Shown here: one piece after another, positions 1 through 7,256 of the stretch | Position numbering within the stretch: position 1 is the first letter of the stretch | Layout: each line of letters begins with the position of its first letter | NCBI RefSeq assembly: GCF_026339955.1 | Contig: NZ_JAPEPW010000001.1 | Location: 5,911,001 to 5,975,000, forward strand | Source: Streptomyces sp. NBC_01549 | GTDB lineage: Bacteria > Actinomycetota > Actinomycetes > Streptomycetales > Streptomycetaceae | Reading direction: 5' to 3' | Length of the DNA stretch: 64,000 nt | Translations under genes and position numbers: made by a program | The notes under the pieces: generated by a model | Seen by the model: only the letters and a program-made list of their open reading frames with translations | Database searches by the model: none | Told to the model about the DNA's origin: nothing

Positions 1-362
1 CGGAACACGATGCCCCCGGGCTCGCGGCGCCCCATGGCCACGGACGCGACGGTGTGGACGTGGACGACGGCCCCCGCACCCGTGAGCGCGGCCACGCGCG
101 CGTGCAGCTCGGCCTCCGCCGACGGCTTCCCGCCCGCGACCGCCGCACCCGAACCGTCCACCACCACCACGTCGGCGGGGGTGAGTTCACCCTTGTCGTG
201 CCCGCTCGCGGTGACCGCGAGCCGCAGCGGATCCCGGCTCAGGACGACGGACAGGTTGCCGGACGTGCCGCGCATCCAGCCGAAGGAGGTGAAGCGGGCC
301 GACTCGGCGGCGAGGATCTCGCCCGCCTCCTGGAGGTCGAGGACTTTCGGCTCGGCGGTCAT
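1..362 (-). CDS. mtnB: Methylthioribulose-1-phosphate dehydratase (partial, N-terminal part)
   Basis: The reading frame starts at an ATG and runs off the left window edge, so only about the first 120 residues are present. They read as a class II aldolase/adducin-type protein: a GTSGNLS motif near residue 35, then TASGHDKGEL, then a VHVHTVAS stretch holding two of the expected metal-binding histidines. MtnB dehydrates 5-methylthioribulose-1-phosphate in the methionine salvage pathway in the cytoplasm. The start overlaps the mtnC stop by 4 bases (ATGA), so the two are translationally coupled. The order mtnD-mtnC-mtnB supports the call. The C-terminal catalytic part lies outside the window. Confidence 0.93.
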   Translation of the reverse strand, partial: MTAEPKVLDLQEAGEILAAESARFTSFGWMRGTSGNLSVVLSRDPLRLAVTASGHDKGELTPADVVVVDGSGAAVAGGKPSAEAELHARVAALTGAGAVVHVHTVASVAMGRREPGGIVF

Positions 363-1078
363 GTGGTGCTCCTCGCGATGGTGATCTCGTCGAACGTCCC
401 CGCCTGCGGGTGATCGCCGACGCCCTGCTCGTAGTACGGCTCCCCGGGGCGGCGTACGCCCACGGTCCGCCACCCGACCGCCCGCGCCGCGTCGAGCTCG
501 CCCGGCCGGTCGGAGAGGAAGAGCAGCCGGTCGGGCGCGCTGGCCAGCGCCGCCGCGATCGTCGCGTACGACTCCGGCTCCTGTTTGGGACCCGCGTTCT
601 CCGTGTCGTACAACCCCTCGACGAGCGGCAGCAGATCGCCCTCGGGGCTGGACCGGAACCACGCCCGCTGCGCCGCCACGGACCCCGACGAGTACACGTG
701 CAGCCGTACACCCGCCGCGTGCCACGCGCGCAGCGCCGGGACGACGTCCTCGTAGAAGTGCGAGACGAGGTCGCCGCGTGCGAAACCCTCGGACCAGATG
801 ATGCCCTGGAGGGTCTTGAGCGGGGTGGCTTTGCGGTCCTCGTCGAGCCAGTCGTTCAGGGCCTTCTCGACGCGGGCGGCGTCCGCGTCGGGCTCCGCGA
901 TCAGCTCCCGCACCTGCGCCGTCGCCCGCGCCACCACCGGATCACCGCTCCGCTCCGAGAGCAGTGCTCCGAACCGAGAGCGGGAGTACGGGTACAGCAC
1001 GTCCACGACGAAGCCCGTGGCGCTCGTGGTGCCCTCGATGTCGAGCACCACGGCGTCCACGTCGAACCGGAGGGTCAC
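359..1078 (-). CDS. mtnC: Enolase-phosphatase E1 (2,3-diketo-5-methylthiopentyl-1-phosphate enolase/phosphatase)
   Basis: This is a 239-residue HAD-superfamily protein. Motif I reads DAVVLDIEGTTSATGF near residue 7, with the Asp-x-Glu-Gly-Thr-Thr signature of MtnC rather than the usual DxDGT. HVYSSGS near residue 115 is motif II, a conserved Lys follows in NAGPKQEPESY, and FLSDRPGELDAA is motif III. It enolises and dephosphorylates 2,3-diketo-5-methylthiopentyl-1-phosphate to acireductone. I chose the GTG start because it overlaps the mtnD stop (GTGA). A longer upstream reading would only extend into mtnD. Length fits the single-chain family (about 230-240 residues). Confidence 0.95.
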   Translation of the reverse strand: MTLRFDVDAVVLDIEGTTSATGFVVDVLYPYSRSRFGALLSERSGDPVVARATAQVRELIAEPDADAARVEKALNDWLDEDRKATPLKTLQGIIWSEGFARGDLVSHFYEDVVPALRAWHAAGVRLHVYSSGSVAAQRAWFRSSPEGDLLPLVEGLYDTENAGPKQEPESYATIAAALASAPDRLLFLSDRPGELDAARAVGWRTVGVRRPGEPYYEQGVGDHPQAGTFDEITIARSTT

Positions 1079-1674
1079 GCCGCGGCCCGGTCCCGCTGGT
1101 ATCCCGCGTCGATCGTGTCGAAGTCCGGGAAACGGTCCGCGATCCGGTCGCCGGTGAAGTTCCCGACCCAGCCGTCCTCCTCGTGGAAGAACCGGATCGC
1201 GGTGAACGACGGCGACGTCCCCATGTCGAACCAGTGCGTCGTACCGCGCGGCACGCCCAGCAGGTCGCCCTTCTCGCACAGCACGGCGTGCACCTCGCCC
1301 CCCACGTGGAGGTAGAAGATCCCGGACCCCGAGACGAAGAAGCGCACCTCGTCATCGTCGTCGTGCGTGTGCTCCTGGAGGAACTTCTCGCGTGCGGCCT
1401 TCGCCTTGACGGGGTACTCGGGGTCCTCGCTCGGGTGCAGCCCGAGGACGTCGACCGTCGTGAAGCCCTCCTCCGCGTTGAGCTTCTCGATCTCGGGACC
1501 GTACGCGGCGAACACCGTGTCGCTGTCCGCGTCTGCGGGCACGTCCTCGCGGACCGGCCACTGCTCGTAGCGCACACCGATCGGCGCGAGCGCGGCGGCG
1601 ATCTCGGCAGGGTCGGAGGTGCGGCGCACGAGCGTCTCGGGTCCGGTCTCGGGCCAGGTCGTCAGCAGGGTCAT
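1075..1674 (-). CDS. mtnD: Acireductone dioxygenase (cupin)
   Basis: This 199-residue cupin oxidises acireductone to the 2-keto precursor of methionine and formate (Fe form) or to the off-pathway products (Ni form). Metal ligands are visible as HTHDDDDEVRFF (His-x-His and the Glu) and a later His in GTTHWFDMG. It is the first gene of the mtnD-mtnC-mtnB operon, with 4-base overlaps at both downstream junctions. The chosen ATG has a GGAG sequence about 8 bases upstream. A possible ATG 15 codons further out has no ribosome site, and the extra codons would run through the paired dyads described separately. The metal cannot be told from sequence. Confidence 0.94.
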   Translation of the reverse strand: MTLLTTWPETGPETLVRRTSDPAEIAAALAPIGVRYEQWPVREDVPADADSDTVFAAYGPEIEKLNAEEGFTTVDVLGLHPSEDPEYPVKAKAAREKFLQEHTHDDDDEVRFFVSGSGIFYLHVGGEVHAVLCEKGDLLGVPRGTTHWFDMGTSPSFTAIRFFHEEDGWVGNFTGDRIADRFPDFDTIDAGYQRDRAAA

Positions 1675-1683
1675 GGAAGAAGC

Positions 1684-1716
1684 TCCAGAATCTGGAAGTT
1701 GTGTCCGGATGCTGGA
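1684..1716. promoter_or_regulatory. Two matching dyads just upstream of mtnD (candidate operator)
   Basis: TCCAGAATCTGGA (1684-1696) is a perfect inverted repeat around a central A. TCCGGATGCTGGA (1704-1716) repeats the pattern with partial symmetry, and the two start exactly 20 bp apart, two helical turns. They end about 10 bases before the mtnD start codon, and the first includes the GGAG ribosome site. This would suit a repressor blocking transcription or translation of the salvage operon. No cognate regulator gene is visible nearby. Confidence 0.45.
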
Positions 1717-2267
1717 CATGCACCCGGAAGAGGAACGGGAGGGGGCGCCGGAGGTCCGGGGCGGCCGGGCACGGTGCCCTCCGCGGGCGGATGACGGGTG
1801 GGAAATGCCTGGTCAGCCGCGACACGCCGCGCCGGTACAGCGTCGTATCGCTGTCGCGCATGATGTCGTCATCGGAGCCTCACTGTCCCGGGTCGGGTGC
1901 CGGTACGGAGATCGTAACGCCCGCCGGGTGGCCCGTCGGGTGTGAGCTATTTGTTGTCTCAAGTAGTGAGAATCCGAGTCTTACGCTTTGACGCATGGCT
2001 GAAAACGTTCACATGATCTGCCTATGAAGACGCTGCTGCTCGTGCGGCGGCTGTACGTGGACTTGCTCCGGTCGACCACAGCCCGCTGTCGCTGACCTCC
2101 ACCGGAGCGCCCGACCACGGCCCCGCCCTCAGTCGGTTCCCCGTGAACCCGAGGTGCCCGCCCGTGTGCGATACGCCTGTCGCCCTGGCCTGTTTCCTCC
2201 CCGGCGCTCCGGACCGGCACTCCCTCTTCGCCCCGCTCTTTCCTTCCCGCCCTGCCCTGGAGCTCTC
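1717..2267. other. Divergent intergenic region between mtnD and the ABC transporter operon
   Basis: This stretch of about 550 bases has no convincing gene. On its right side it holds a promoter-like element and a LacI-type operator, described separately. A short dyad, TCTCA-agtag-TGAGA, lies at 1957-1971. The leader from about 2020 to 2267 is long (roughly 240 bases) and C-rich. I saw no SAM-type or other riboswitch core in it, but folding was not computed. The frames open here lack ribosome sites. Confidence 0.5.
1988..2017 (+). promoter_or_regulatory. Promoter with overlapping LacI-type operator for the ABC/mtnK operon
   Basis: TTGACG at 1988-1993 and CATGAT at 2012-2017, 18 bases apart, look like a vegetative -35/-10 pair. 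Over the spacer and -10 box lies TGAAAACGTTCACA (2000-2013), whose outer and central bases are symmetric (TG..AAC-GTT..CA) around the central CG typical of LacI-family operators. Position over the promoter implies repression. No lacI gene is adjacent; the nearest is at 32148-33164 and belongs to another context. Confidence 0.5.
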
Positions 2268-3374
2268 GTGTCCCGTACCGCCCGCACCCGCGTCCCCCTC
2301 GCCGCACTCTCCCTCGCGTCCGTCTCCGCGCTCTTCCTCGCGGGCTGCTCCCAGTCCTCCAACGCCTCGCAGAGCACCGGCGACCAGGCCGCCTCGGCCT
2401 CCGCCGCCACCGGCAGGAAGCCCGCGCCATTCAGCAAGGGCGGCGTCAAGGTGGCCCTGGTCCGGCAGAGCGGCGCCGGCGACTACTTCGAGCAGTGGGG
2501 CAACGGCGCCAAGGCGCAGGCCAAGGCCCTCGGCGTCGACCTGACCGTGTACGACGCCCAGGCCGACAACGCCAAGCAGGCCACCGACCTGGCCTCGGCC
2601 ATCAACTCCGGCGCGCAGGCGATCATCGTCGACCACGGCTTCCCGGCCACGATCCAGCCCGAGATCGACCAGGCGGTGAAGAAGGGCATCAAGGTCGTCG
2701 TCTACGACGTCGAGACCACCAACAAGAGCGTCGTCAGCACCGAGCAGGACGACGCGAGCATGGCGCAGGCCGTGCTCGACGTGATGGCGAAGGACCTCGG
2801 CAAGAACGCCAAGGTCGGCTACGTCAACGTCGCCGGGTACGCCGCCCTCGACAAGCGCGACAGCGTCTGGAAGAAGACCGCCGACGCAGGCGGCTGGAAG
2901 CAGGCGTTCAAGGTCGGCAAGGTCACCGACTCCACCGCCACCGACAACGTTCCCCTGGTGTCCGCAGCGCTCACCCAGAACTCCGACGTGACCGGCGTCT
3001 TCGCCCCCTACGACGAGCTCGCCAAGGGGACCGTCCTCGCCGTCCAGAACAAGAAGCTCCAGGGCAAGGTGAAGGTCTTCGGCGCGGACGTGTCCAACGC
3101 CGACATCCAGAACATGACCGCCAAGGACAGCCCGTGGGTCGCCACGGCGGGCACCGACCCGTCCGCGGTCGGCGCCGCCGTCGTCCGTACGGCCGCCCTG
3201 GAACTGGCCGGTCAGCTGAACACCACCTCGGTCGAGTTCCCGGCCGTCGCCATCACCCAGGACTTCCTGAAGCAGAACAAGATCGAGAACATGGACCAGC
3301 TGCGCACGGCGCTGCCCGCGCTGAACCTCTCCAAGGTCAGCACCGCGGACTGGATTCCCAATGTCGCCCACTGA
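2268..3374 (+). CDS. Sugar ABC transporter substrate-binding lipoprotein (probable methylthioribose binder)
   Basis: This is a 368-residue periplasmic-binding protein of the ribose/xylose type. The N-terminus is a signal peptide with lipobox LAGC near residue 27, followed by a Ser/Ala-rich linker. The mature part shows the type I binding fold (GVKVALVRQSGAGDYFEQW, then IIVDHGFPATIQPEIDQAV). The GTG start has GGAG 6 bases upstream; longer upstream readings lack a signal-peptide start. It overlaps the ATPase gene by 14 bases. Clustering with mtnK and opposite mtnDCB suggests the ligand is 5-methylthioribose; by sequence alone only a sugar-like ligand can be claimed. Confidence 0.85.
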   Translation: MSRTARTRVPLAALSLASVSALFLAGCSQSSNASQSTGDQAASASAATGRKPAPFSKGGVKVALVRQSGAGDYFEQWGNGAKAQAKALGVDLTVYDAQADNAKQATDLASAINSGAQAIIVDHGFPATIQPEIDQAVKKGIKVVVYDVETTNKSVVSTEQDDASMAQAVLDVMAKDLGKNAKVGYVNVAGYAALDKRDSVWKKTADAGGWKQAFKVGKVTDSTATDNVPLVSAALTQNSDVTGVFAPYDELAKGTVLAVQNKKLQGKVKVFGADVSNADIQNMTAKDSPWVATAGTDPSAVGAAVVRTAALELAGQLNTTSVEFPAVAITQDFLKQNKIENMDQLRTALPALNLSKVSTADWIPNVAH

Positions 3375-4893
3375 CGCACCGGCTGACGTCGCGGCGGTCG
3401 CCCTCCGCGACGTCAGCATGGCCTTCGGGGGCAAGACGGTGCTCGCCTCCGTCTCCCTCGACATCGCGCCGGGCAGCGTCGTCGCGCTGCTCGGCGCGAA
3501 CGGGGCAGGCAAGTCCACGCTCATCAAGATCCTGTCCGGCGTGCACACGGAGCACGGCGGACAGGTGAGCGTGAACGGCGCGCCCGCCGCGCTCCACTCC
3601 CCGCTCGCCGCCCGCCAGCTGGGCATCCAGACCGTGCACCAGCGCATCGGCGAGGGCATCGTGCCCGGCCTCTCGGTCGCCGAGAACCTGGTCTTCGAGG
3701 AGCTGGCCCAGACACGCGGCAACCCGTTCCTGGGCGGACGCAGGCTGCTGGCCCGCGCCCGCGAGATCCAGGCCGCCCTGGACCTCGGCTGGAGCGACGC
3801 CGTGCTCAAGCGGGACGTCACCGAACTCGGCATCTCTGACCGCCAGCTGCTGATCCTGGCGCGCGCCCTCGCGACCCGCCCACGCCTCCTCGTCCTCGAC
3901 GAGCCGACCTCCGCGCTCTCCGCCGCCGAGGCGGAGCGCCTGTTCGCGCTCGTCGAACGGATGCGGTCCGAGGGCATCGCGGTGCTGTACGTCTCCCACC
4001 GCCTCGGTGAGATCGACGCGCTCGCCGACCGCCTGGTCGTCCTGCGGGACGGCCGTCTCACCGAGGACCAGGTCAAGCCCTTCGACTGGGACAGCGCCCT
4101 GCGCGCCATGCTCGCCCAGGCCCAGGAGGCGACCACCGCACGGCCGCAGCACACAGGCGAGCACGGTGAGGTCGTCCTCTCCCTGCGCGGCGTCCCACTC
4201 CTCGCGGGCCACCCGCCCCAGGACCTCGACCTGCGCACCGGCGAAGTCACCGGCGTCGTCGGGCTGCTGGGCGCGGGCAAGACCGAACTGGCCCGCGGCC
4301 TCTTCGGCGCCGAACCCTTCACCGGGGGAGCCGTGGAGCTGGACGGGAAGCCCTACGAGCCGCGCCGCCCGGCCGACGCCATCCGCAGCGGCGTACACCT
4401 GGTCCCGGAGGACCGGCACGCGGACGCGCTGATCCCCGGCTGGTCGGTGGCCCAGAACATCTCCCTGCCGTTCCTCAGGTCCCTCTCCACCGTGGGACTC
4501 GTGAGCCGGTCCAAGGAGGACGCGCTCGGCCGCGCCACCATCGAGCAGCTCGGCGTCGTCACCCGGGACGAACACAGCAGCGTCGAGGAGCTGTCCGGCG
4601 GCAATCAGCAGAAGGTAGTCGTCGGCCGCTGGCTCGCCGAGAACCCCCGTGTCCTCATCCTGGACGAGCCGTTCCGAGGCGTGGACATCGGAGCCCGTCG
4701 TGACATCGGCCGCCGCGCCCGCGCCCTGGCCGCCGAAGGGGCCGCCGTCCTCGTCCTGTCCGCCGACGTCGACGAGATCCTCGAGGTCGCCGACCGGGTC
4801 GTCGTCCTCGCCGCGGGCGAGATCCGCCTCGACGCGTACGGGCAAGACGCGGAGCGCGACCGCGTGATCCAGACCATCTCGGCGTCCGTCTGA
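3361..4893 (+). CDS. Sugar ABC transporter ATP-binding protein, two nucleotide-binding domains
   Basis: This 510-residue protein has the RbsA/XylG/MglA layout: two fused ATPase domains in one chain. Domain 1 has Walker A GANGAGKST (near residue 46) and Walker B LLVLDEPTSALS. Domain 2 has a shorter P-loop GLLGAGKTEL (near residue 305), signature ELSGGNQQKV and Walker B VLILDEPFRGVD. It energises import of the sugar bound by the preceding lipoprotein. The start overlaps that gene by 14 bases and the permease follows after 25 bases, so the genes form one operon. The first-domain signature motif reads TELGISDRQL instead of LSxGxxQ, a deviation common in this family. Confidence 0.93.
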   Translation: MSPTDAPADVAAVALRDVSMAFGGKTVLASVSLDIAPGSVVALLGANGAGKSTLIKILSGVHTEHGGQVSVNGAPAALHSPLAARQLGIQTVHQRIGEGIVPGLSVAENLVFEELAQTRGNPFLGGRRLLARAREIQAALDLGWSDAVLKRDVTELGISDRQLLILARALATRPRLLVLDEPTSALSAAEAERLFALVERMRSEGIAVLYVSHRLGEIDALADRLVVLRDGRLTEDQVKPFDWDSALRAMLAQAQEATTARPQHTGEHGEVVLSLRGVPLLAGHPPQDLDLRTGEVTGVVGLLGAGKTELARGLFGAEPFTGGAVELDGKPYEPRRPADAIRSGVHLVPEDRHADALIPGWSVAQNISLPFLRSLSTVGLVSRSKEDALGRATIEQLGVVTRDEHSSVEELSGGNQQKVVVGRWLAENPRVLILDEPFRGVDIGARRDIGRRARALAAEGAAVLVLSADVDEILEVADRVVVLAAGEIRLDAYGQDAERDRVIQTISASV

Positions 4894-4918
4894 TGCCCGG
4901 CACACCAGGAAGTACGCC

Positions 4919-5959
4919 ATGACCACCACCCAGAGCACCCCCGTGCGCGCGGCGACCCCGTCTGCGCCCGCCGTCGGCCACCGGATCCAGAACGCCGTCA
5001 TCAAGTACGGCTTCATCTTCGTCACCGTCACGCTCTTCGCGTACTTCGCGATCAGCGAGCCGTCCTTCCGCGACTCGGCGACGCTCCTCGACACCCTCCG
5101 GTACGTCTCCGTCGCCGCCATCCTGGGCCTCGGCGTCACACTCACCATGGCCGTCGGCGGAATGGACATGTCCGTCGGCTCGGTCGCCGGCCTCGGTGTC
5201 ACGGTCGCCGCGAAGACGATGGTCAGCTACAACCAGGTCGGCACCGTCGCGATCCTCGCGGTCGTCGTGGCGGGCGCGCTCGTGGGCCTTCTCAACGCCC
5301 TCCTGATCGTCGTCCTGAAGATCCCCGACCTGCTGGCCACGCTCGGCACCCTGTTCGTGATCCAGGGCACCAAACTCGTCCTGGTCGACGGGCAGTCCAT
5401 CACCCCCGGTATGACCCAGTCCGACGGCACCACCGCGCCCGGCAGGTTCACCGCGGGCTTCCTGCGCATCGACCGCGGCACGGTCCTCGGCATCCCCATC
5501 TCGGTCCTGATCTTCGGCGCGCTGACGGTGATCGCCTGGGTGTTCCTGGCGCGCACCCGCTGGGGCCGCGTGCTGTACGCGATCGGCGCCAACCCCGAGG
5601 CCTCCCGCCTGGCCGGCATCCGAGTCGGCGCGTACCGGGCGCTGGCGTACGTCCTCTCCGGCGTCCTCGCGTCGACCGGCGGCCTGATCCTGGCGTCCCG
5701 CATCGGCCAGGGCGACGTCTCGGCCGGCACCTCCCAGCTGCTGGAGGCGATCGCGGTGGCGCTGGTCGGCACCTCGGTCCTCGGCCTGGGCCGCCCGAAC
5801 GTCTGGGGCACGGCCCTGGGCGCCGTCCTGATCGGGATCATCACCACCGGGCTGACCATCAAGGGTCTCCCGTACTACACGCAGGACGTCGTCGAGGGCG
5901 CGGTCCTCATCCTCGCCCTGGTCTTCAGCTTCACCCTGTCCAAGCGCCGCACCGCATAA
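4919..5959 (+). CDS. Sugar ABC transporter permease
   Basis: This 346-residue protein has many hydrophobic segments and belongs to the RbsC/XylH permease family. The family-typical stretch GLGVTLTMAVGGMDMSVGSVAGL lies near residue 75, and ANPEASRLAGIRV, the cytoplasmic loop contacting the ATPase, lies near residue 223. One permease gene is present, so the channel is probably a homodimer. It sits between the ATPase gene and mtnK (15-base gap to mtnK), which ties the transporter to the kinase. Confidence 0.92.
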   Translation: MTTTQSTPVRAATPSAPAVGHRIQNAVIKYGFIFVTVTLFAYFAISEPSFRDSATLLDTLRYVSVAAILGLGVTLTMAVGGMDMSVGSVAGLGVTVAAKTMVSYNQVGTVAILAVVVAGALVGLLNALLIVVLKIPDLLATLGTLFVIQGTKLVLVDGQSITPGMTQSDGTTAPGRFTAGFLRIDRGTVLGIPISVLIFGALTVIAWVFLARTRWGRVLYAIGANPEASRLAGIRVGAYRALAYVLSGVLASTGGLILASRIGQGDVSAGTSQLLEAIAVALVGTSVLGLGRPNVWGTALGAVLIGIITTGLTIKGLPYYTQDVVEGAVLILALVFSFTLSKRRTA

Positions 5960-5974
5960 GGGAGTTACGAGTCG

Positions 5975-7135
5975 ATGGGCTACCGCATCCTGGAGACCGA
6001 GGACGTCGCCGGCTACCTGCGAGAGCGCGGCCACTGGGGCGCCGACGAGCCGGAGGTCCGCGAGGTCTCCGACGGCAACATGAACCGCGTCTTCCTCGCC
6101 ACCGCCACCGACGGCACCCGGGGCCTCGCCGTCAAGCAGGCCCTGCCCTGGGTACGGGTCGCGGGCCCCTCCTGGCCGATGAGCCCCGAGCGCGCCGACG
6201 CCGAGGCCCGCGCCTACGAGCAGGTCGCCAAGGTCGCCCCGGACAAGATCCCGGCGATCCACGGCTACGACTCCGACAACTACGTCCTCGTCATGGAGGA
6301 CATGTCCGATCTGGAGGTGCTGCGCACGGTCCTCAACGAGGGCGGCTCCTACGGCCCGGACACCTCCCGCCGCATCGGCGAGTTCGTCGCCCAGCTCTCC
6401 TTCGCCACCAGCGACTTCGGCATGCCCTCCGCCGAACGCAAGGCGCTGATCGCGGCCTCCGTCAGCCCCGAGCTGTGCAAGATCACCGAGGATGTCGTCC
6501 TCTCCGAGCCGTACCTCGAGCACGAGCACAACCACTGGCACCCCGGCCTCGACGACCTCGCCGGGGCCTTCCGCTCCGACCCGCGGCTGCGCACCGAGGT
6601 CGCCGAACTGCGCCACCTCTTCATGACCGGCGCGCAGGTCCTGCTCCACGGCGATCTGCACACCGGCAGCATCATGGTCGGAACACGCGAGGGCGCCCCG
6701 GTGGTACGGGTCTTCGACCCCGAGTTCTCCTTCGTCGGGCCGATCGGTTTCGACCTGGGCCTGTACTGGGCGAACACGCTCGTCTCGGCGGCCCGCGCGG
6801 ACGCGCTCGGCATCGAGGGCGACCACGGCGACCAACTCCGCCTCTCCTGGGACGCGTTCAGGGCCGAGTTCCGCCGCCTGTGGCCGACCCGTGTCGACAC
6901 CTTCTTCGACGACGCCTTCCTCGACCGATTCCTGGACCGCGTGTGGACCGACTCCCTGGGCTTCGCCGGCGCGGAGATCGTCCGCCGCGTCATCGGCTTC
7001 GCCCACCTCACCGACCTGACGACCCTGCCGGACCCGGTGCCCGCGTCCCGGCGAACACTGCTCCTCGGGCGTGAACTGATCGTCCGCCGCACGGAGCTGA
7101 CCTCACCCGAGGATGTCGAGGCACTCTTGCGCTGA
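5975..7135 (+). CDS. mtnK: S-methyl-5-thioribose kinase
   Basis: This 386-residue kinase has an aminoglycoside phosphotransferase-like fold. The nucleotide loop reads VSDGNMNRVF near residue 31. The catalytic loop HGDLHTGSIMVG lies near residue 225, and the metal-binding segment FDPEFSFVGPIGFDLG is the signature of MtnK. It phosphorylates 5-methylthioribose to the 1-phosphate, which MtnA isomerises and MtnB, MtnC and MtnD process further. A spaced GGGAG precedes the ATG. It is last in the ABC operon and followed by a strong hairpin. mtnA is not in the window. Confidence 0.95.
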   Translation: MGYRILETEDVAGYLRERGHWGADEPEVREVSDGNMNRVFLATATDGTRGLAVKQALPWVRVAGPSWPMSPERADAEARAYEQVAKVAPDKIPAIHGYDSDNYVLVMEDMSDLEVLRTVLNEGGSYGPDTSRRIGEFVAQLSFATSDFGMPSAERKALIAASVSPELCKITEDVVLSEPYLEHEHNHWHPGLDDLAGAFRSDPRLRTEVAELRHLFMTGAQVLLHGDLHTGSIMVGTREGAPVVRVFDPEFSFVGPIGFDLGLYWANTLVSAARADALGIEGDHGDQLRLSWDAFRAEFRRLWPTRVDTFFDDAFLDRFLDRVWTDSLGFAGAEIVRRVIGFAHLTDLTTLPDPVPASRRTLLLGRELIVRRTELTSPEDVEALLR

Positions 7136-7217
7136 CGGCCGTCGGCCGACCGTCGTAGTAGGCGTCCGACGGCCGCGGCACACCCCGCCGCCCATCGCTG
7201 TGGCGGCGCATGCGAAA

Positions 7218-7244
7218 GGGCGGCTCCCCCCGTGGGAGCCGCCC
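7218..7244. terminator. Bidirectional terminator between mtnK and glpD
   Basis: A perfect 11-bp stem (GGGCGGCTCCC with GGGAGCCGCCC) encloses a 5-base loop. It lies between convergent genes and can end transcription from both sides. There is no U-tract, as is common in high-GC actinobacteria. Confidence 0.85.
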
Positions 7245-7256
7245 CTCAGAACTGGC

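Noticed and set aside
2022..4322. Long minus-strand open frame (766 codons) across the ABC genes
   Set aside because: It mirrors the real plus-strand genes, has no ribosome site and no recognisable domain; long antisense frames are normal at this GC content.
4655..7006. Long minus-strand open frame (783 codons) over permease and mtnK
   Set aside because: Composition is a mirrored coding pattern (Asp/Gly/Val-rich, no hydrophobic cores); mtnK and the permease explain the region.
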